Positions 63,632-64,000 of a stretch of 64,000 nucleotides of DNA are shown here, in pieces (positions within the stretch are counted from its first letter, which is position 1; each line of letters opens with the position of its first letter). Both the position numbers and the translations under genes were made by a program. The notes under the pieces were generated by a model. The model was given only the letters and a program-made list of their open reading frames with translations, was not told the origin of the DNA and made no database searches. Source of the stretch: Betaproteobacteria bacterium (GTDB lineage: Bacteria > Pseudomonadota > Gammaproteobacteria > Burkholderiales > Burkholderiaceae_C); assembly GCA_016716535.1 (NCBI GenBank), contig JADJWD010000007.1, forward strand, positions 992,001-1,056,000, given 5' to 3'.

Positions 63632-64000
63632 TCAGTAGCCCTGGCCACCACCGCGGTTGCCGCCGCCGTAGCCGCCGCGGCCACCGCCGCCGCCGCCGCC
63701 ACCACCGCCGTACGGGCTGCGGCCGCCGCCGCCGTAGGGGCTGCGGCCACCGCCGCCGCCACCACCGCCGTAGCCGCCACCACCACCGCCGCCGCCGTAG
63801 CCGCCGCTGCCACCACCGTAGCCGCCGCGACCACCGCCGCCGCCGTAGCCGCCGCCACCACCACCGGGGCGGTCTTCGCGCGGGCGCGCTTCGTTGACGA
63901 CGATGGCGCGGCCTTCGAGCGCCTGGCCGTTCATGCCGTTGATGGCGGCTTGCGCCTCGGCGTCGGAGCCCATCTCGACGAAGCCGAAGCCCTTCGAGCG
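63632..64000 (-). CDS. Glycine-rich RRM RNA-binding protein (5' part off the right edge)
   Basis: The visible 122 codons begin inside an RRM domain: RSKGFGFVEM is the RNP-1 motif, followed by the last helix and strand (AEAQAAINGMNGQALEGRAIVVNEARP). A tail of about 75 residues consists almost wholly of Gly, Tyr, Ser and Arg, with repeated GGYGGGGG and GRSPYGGGG. This matches bacterial cold-induced Rbp-type proteins. RNP-2 and the start lie beyond 64000. The family binds single-stranded RNA, often in cold stress. Confidence 0.9.
   Translation of the reverse strand, partial: RSKGFGFVEMGSDAEAQAAINGMNGQALEGRAIVVNEARPREDRPGGGGGGYGGGGGRGGYGGGSGGYGGGGGGGGYGGGGGGGGRSPYGGGGRSPYGGGGGGGGGGRGGYGGGNRGGGQGY
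63640..63866 (-). repeat. Simple GGN/TAC codon repeat encoding the Gly-rich tail
   Basis: The tract repeats short GGC/GGT/TAC units (encoding Gly and Tyr). It is prone to slippage, so copy number may vary between strains; it is coding and not a CRISPR. Confidence 0.8.

Noticed and set aside
63640..63866. Regularly repeated short motif that could look like a CRISPR or satellite array
   Set aside because: It is an in-frame Gly/Tyr codon repeat of the RRM protein tail, with no spacers.

Overview
This 64 kb window is chromosomal DNA of a very GC-rich betaproteobacterium. The closest fit is the Rubrivivax/Leptothrix/Ideonella side of the Burkholderiales. This rests on gene content and order (Fur/BamE/DapB, HprK/PtsN/HPF, MetX/MetW, rpmH-rnpA-yidD-yidC-mnmE against dnaA-dnaN-gyrB) and on extreme G/C at third codon positions, which opens long false reading frames opposite most genes. 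It is a core-genome region that includes the probable replication origin. I found no insertion sequence, prophage, CRISPR array, tRNA or rRNA.

Layout. 1-4.4 kb (minus): leuS (partial), exbD, exbB, dapB, bamE. 4.5-7.1 kb: fur (plus), then hprK, ptsN and hpf (minus). 7.4-11.6 kb: a glutathione transferase, a membrane-anchored glutamate-synthase-like flavoprotein, and metX-metW preceded by a probable SAM-II riboswitch with its own terminator. 11.6-18.7 kb: a three-PAS histidine kinase, an M14 peptidase, a geranylgeranyl-reductase-like flavoprotein, a short DksA/TraR protein, a DUF2817 hydrolase and an FmdB zinc ribbon. 18.7-19.05 kb: a non-coding block with two inverted stem-loop modules. 19-23 kb: glcB and a 2-haloacid dehalogenase in one operon, divergent from a LysR gene. 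23.2-30.6 kb: a TetR gene, a complete branched-chain-type ABC importer and an acyl-CoA synthetase in one tightly packed operon. 30.6-35.8 kb: a PsiF-repeat protein, a Ser/Thr kinase with a cyclic-nucleotide-binding-like domain, argS, a SPOR protein and a DsbA-like oxidoreductase. 35.9-43.2 kb: an AmpG-like permease divergent from a TonB-dependent receptor; a cytochrome P460-redoxin pair divergent from an HxlR regulator; and a penicillin-binding-fold hydrolase. 43.2-46.9 kb: purC, an aspartoacylase-like gene, a small unknown gene and mnmA. 46.9-57.5 kb: the origin region, with gyrB, dnaN and dnaA leftward and rpmH, rnpA, yidD, yidC and mnmE rightward. 57.5-64 kb: apt, a KefB-type antiporter, kdsD-kdsC-lptC, an SDR and a glycine-rich RRM protein (partial).

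The regulatory DNA holds the least expected features. They are: the SAM-II-like leader of metX, with a predicted antiterminator; a set of genes whose -10-like hexamer ends 7-9 bases before the start codon with no Shine-Dalgarno, suggesting leaderless mRNAs; DnaA-box-like sequences inside a variable insert of rnpA; a chain of hairpins between yidC and mnmE; and the two-module inverted element after fmdB. The kdsD-kdsC-lptC and hpf-ptsN-hprK blocks often lie together around lptA-lptB-rpoN in related bacteria. Here they are about 53 kb apart and the middle genes are absent from the window.
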